This document shows positions 14,173 through 15,810 of a DNA stretch of 15,810 nt, piece after piece. Under the pieces are notes generated by a model. The model was not told the origin of the DNA, made no database searches, and was given only the letters and a program-made list of their open reading frames with translations. Position numbers and translations under genes: made by a program. The number at the start of each line of letters is the position of its first letter. The first letter of the stretch is position 1. The DNA is from Clostridiaceae bacterium (GTDB lineage Bacteria; Bacillota; Clostridia; Oscillospirales; Acutalibacteraceae): NCBI GenBank assembly GCA_016292455.1, contig JAEDIL010000040.1, positions 1 through 15,810 of the forward strand. Reading direction: 5' to 3'.

Positions 14173-15330
14173 ATGAAAAACAGATTCAACGGACTGAAAA
14201 AAGCAGTGCTTTGGGTGCTTTCTGCGGCTTTGTGCGGTGTTTTGCTGTGGTTTGCGGGAGGAAAAAGCGCAGATCTGCTTTCCTTTGCGGCGTTTCAGAG
14301 CGCAAGACTCAATCTGCCGTGGCATACTGTTGAAGCCAAAGTGGCAGCCGCCGCGCCGAAAGAAGCAGAAAGCGGAAATAAGTCTGTTTCGCAGTCGGAC
14401 AAGGACAATTCTGCCGCGCAGAAAGAGGAAGCTTCCGTCCGAACAGGTCTTGCCGAAACGCCTGAGGACATAAAGACGCTGGCGCAGAACGCAAAGAAAG
14501 CCTCAAAGAACGAGAAAAAGGACGGAAGCATAAGCGATTGGACATATACAAATGAGGGCGTGACGGATTCTTTCGGCGCTGTCAGAGTCAAAAACACCAA
14601 CAAAACAAAAATAGATATTGAAAAGCTGCTTTCTCAGAAGGCAGACCTTTTTGTTGACAAAAAAAAGCCGTGCGTTCTGATTTTTCATACCCATACAACG
14701 GAGACTTTTCAGCTTTTTGAAAGAAGCTGGTATCCGACGGGCAATATTACCCGCAGCGAGCAAAGCGACAGAAACATGGTCAGAATAGGAAAAGCAATCT
14801 GCGAAGAGCTTGAAAAAAACGGATTCAGAACCGTTCACGACACGGAAATCCATGACCGCAGTTATTCCGGCGCCTATGACCGCTCACGCGCCGCCGCAGT
14901 CGGGTATTTGAAAAAGGATACTTCAATTCAGGTGGTGCTTGACATTCACCGTGACGCGATTCAGCGCACCGACGGAACAAAAATCCGCCCCGTTGCCGAA
15001 ATCGGCGGAAAACGTGCGGCGCAGGTGATGATAATCAGCGGCTGCCAGGAGGAAGGCAACGGAATTGAAAATTTTCCCGATTGGCAGCAAAATCTTGTTT
15101 TTGCCTTGCAGCTTCAAAAAGAGATGGAGGAAAGCTTTCCCGGTCTGACCCGACCTCTTTATTTTTGTCCGCGCGATTATAATATGAATCTTACGCATTG
15201 CTCGTTGCTTTTGGAAGTCGGCAGCGACTCAAATACGCTTGAAGAGGCGGAGTATTCCGGAAGACTCATAGGCGCGTCGCTTTCCCGGTTGCTGAATAAT
15301 TACACAGAGGAGGAAACCAAAGGTGGATAA
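14173..15330 (+). CDS. spoIIP: Stage II sporulation protein P (peptidoglycan amidase/endopeptidase)
   Basis: SpoIIP works with SpoIID and SpoIIM in the engulfment machinery, cutting stem peptides from peptidoglycan so that the mother-cell membrane can move around the forespore. The ATG at 14173 follows GGGGG at seven bases; in-frame upstream starts give no better site. Residues about 12-32 are a transmembrane helix (AVLWVLSAALCGVLLWFAGG). A charged Ala/Lys/Glu/Ser linker runs to about 160, then the SpoIIP catalytic domain. Expected motifs are present: HTHTTE (H172, E177), DIHRDA (D257, H259) and LLLEVGSDSNT (E348). Length of 385 aa is normal for the family. It is linked to gpr upstream and overlaps the next gene by eight bases. 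Confidence 0.95.
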   Translation: MKNRFNGLKKAVLWVLSAALCGVLLWFAGGKSADLLSFAAFQSARLNLPWHTVEAKVAAAAPKEAESGNKSVSQSDKDNSAAQKEEASVRTGLAETPEDIKTLAQNAKKASKNEKKDGSISDWTYTNEGVTDSFGAVRVKNTNKTKIDIEKLLSQKADLFVDKKKPCVLIFHTHTTETFQLFERSWYPTGNITRSEQSDRNMVRIGKAICEELEKNGFRTVHDTEIHDRSYSGAYDRSRAAAVGYLKKDTSIQVVLDIHRDAIQRTDGTKIRPVAEIGGKRAAQVMIISGCQEEGNGIENFPDWQQNLVFALQLQKEMEESFPGLTRPLYFCPRDYNMNLTHCSLLLEVGSDSNTLEEAEYSGRLIGASLSRLLNNYTEEETKGG

Positions 15331-15640
15331 GCTCAGAAGCTGCTTTCGTGCGTTCTTTCTCACTGCAACGGCAATCCTTTGTTCTGCCGTTGTTTTGGTC
15401 GGCGCCATGACTGCCGAGGCGAGAACGGAAAGGATGCTCTGCGGGCAGGATTACGCTGTTGCCGTTTTTGCAACAGAGAGCGAGCGGCTTGAAATATCAG
15501 AAGAGAACGGGAGTGTTCAGATAAAAATACCGGCAGAAAAGCTGTGGCAAAGGCTCAGAAAGCTTTTGCCGTTCACTCCTGCCGGCGCAGTGTTCAGTTT
15601 TTTTGAATCGGCTTTCGGTCAGGCCGTTTTTTCAGGCTGA
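15323..15640 (+). CDS. Small membrane protein of unknown function coupled to spoIIP (105 aa)
   Basis: The gene starts with GTG at 15323, inside the last codons of spoIIP, and AGGAGG lies nine bases before it, so translation is probably coupled. The protein has one N-terminal hydrophobic helix (residues about 9-30, FFLTATAILCSAVVLVGAM). A short extracytoplasmic part follows, with an AVFATESERLEISEENG strand pair and an amphipathic, aromatic C-terminal segment. I recognise no domain. In Bacillus subtilis the position after spoIIP is held by yqxA, another small protein with an N-terminal hydrophobic helix. This may be a positional counterpart, but sequence homology cannot be judged by eye. A repeat-like element begins 19 bases after its stop and no clear terminator is present. 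Confidence 0.7.
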   Translation: MDKLRSCFRAFFLTATAILCSAVVLVGAMTAEARTERMLCGQDYAVAVFATESERLEISEENGSVQIKIPAEKLWQRLRKLLPFTPAGAVFSFFESAFGQAVFSG

Positions 15641-15654
15641 ACTCTTTCAGGTAA

Positions 15655-15804
15655 TTATGGAACCTCTGAATAAATCACAGCATACGCTTTGATGCACATC
15701 TTACTTGCATCTTTCCCGTCATATTGCACAAAAGGCGCTTGAAATCCGACAGGATGCGGCTTTTGCACAATCTGACGAAAAATCTGACGGCGTAATCTGT
15801 ACAT
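15655..15804 (-). CDS. Possible 49-codon ORF inside the terminal repeat element
   Basis: An open frame from ATG (15802-15804) to TAA (15655-15657) spans nearly the whole visible element on the minus strand and encodes a 49-residue peptide beginning MYRLRRQIFRQIVQKPHPVG. No Shine-Dalgarno sequence is visible, and the frame is also open upstream toward the window edge. It may be a spurious ORF carried by a repeat, or the end of a longer one. It shows no domain. Confidence 0.25.
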   Translation of the reverse strand: MYRLRRQIFRQIVQKPHPVGFQAPFVQYDGKDASKMCIKAYAVIYSEVP

Positions 15805-15810
15805 CAGATT
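15659..15810. mobile_element. Candidate end of a MITE or insertion-sequence-like repeat (runs off the window)
   Basis: From GGAACCTCTGAATAAATC at 15659 the sequence changes character. It does not continue the upstream gene, and it carries short internal repeats: AATCTGACG at 15769-15777 and 15781-15789, and TTGCACAA twice. An AATCTG / CAGATT inverted repeat (15794-15799 with 15805-15810) touches the window edge. The opening bases look like a terminal inverted repeat, and the final bases could begin the matching right end, which would make a short non-autonomous element of about 150-170 bp. No target duplication can be checked because the far end is missing. Confidence 0.45.

Noticed and set aside
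15592..15642. GTTCAG/CTGAAC inverted repeat as a terminator of the spoIIP operon
   Set aside because: The arms are six bases and about 40 bases apart, mostly inside a coding region, with no T-run after the second arm.

Overview
The window looks like a chromosomal segment from a spore-forming, low-to-mid GC Clostridia member. It may belong to the Oscillospirales/Ruminococcaceae or a relative, but that placement is an inference from gene content. The support is a gpr-spoIIP sporulation pair beside rpsT (the neighbourhood known from Bacillus and Clostridia), strong AGGAGG-type ribosome binding sites, TTGACA/TATAAT-type promoters, an rpsF-ssb-rpsR operon, and large secreted proteins built from fibronectin type III (FnIII), BspA-like leucine-rich (LRR_5) and bacterial Ig-like domains. 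No tRNA, rRNA or CRISPR array was seen.

Layout. (1) 1-2910, minus strand: a 944-aa secreted protein with a large unrecognised helical N-terminal region, an Ig-like domain and three FnIII domains, ending in a perfect hairpin terminator. (2) 3100-4430: a small cysteine-rich TSCPD-domain protein (minus) divergent from a 281-aa secreted beta-propeller-like protein (plus). An inverted repeat lies between their predicted -35 elements. (3) 4444-5454, minus: rpsR, ssb and rpsF in one operon, read rpsF to ssb to rpsR. It has a clear promoter, a structured leader, and a terminator that is nearly a copy of the one at 18-55. (4) 5588-12538, minus: three consecutive genes for exported proteins of 916, 1020 and 334 aa. 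All appear to end in a related, unnamed C-terminal module. An extended -10 promoter near 12663-12691 probably drives the set. (5) 12800-13060, minus: rpsT with its own promoter and terminator. (6) 13210-15640, plus: gpr, spoIIP and a small membrane protein overlapping the end of spoIIP. Forespore-type and sigma-E-type promoter candidates precede gpr and spoIIP. (7) 15659 to the window edge: what looks like one end of a small mobile repeat.

How the parts fit. The ribosomal protein, ssb and sporulation genes are conserved housekeeping loci. The FnIII genes are accessory surface or secretome genes placed between them. None of the secreted proteins has a visible LPXTG sorting signal. The 334-aa protein is membrane-anchored and could be a membrane-bound member of the same family as its two secreted neighbours, though the function of the shared module is unknown. 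The most promising undescribed elements are that shared C-terminal module, the roughly 550-residue N-terminal region of the 944-aa protein, and the small gene translationally coupled to spoIIP.
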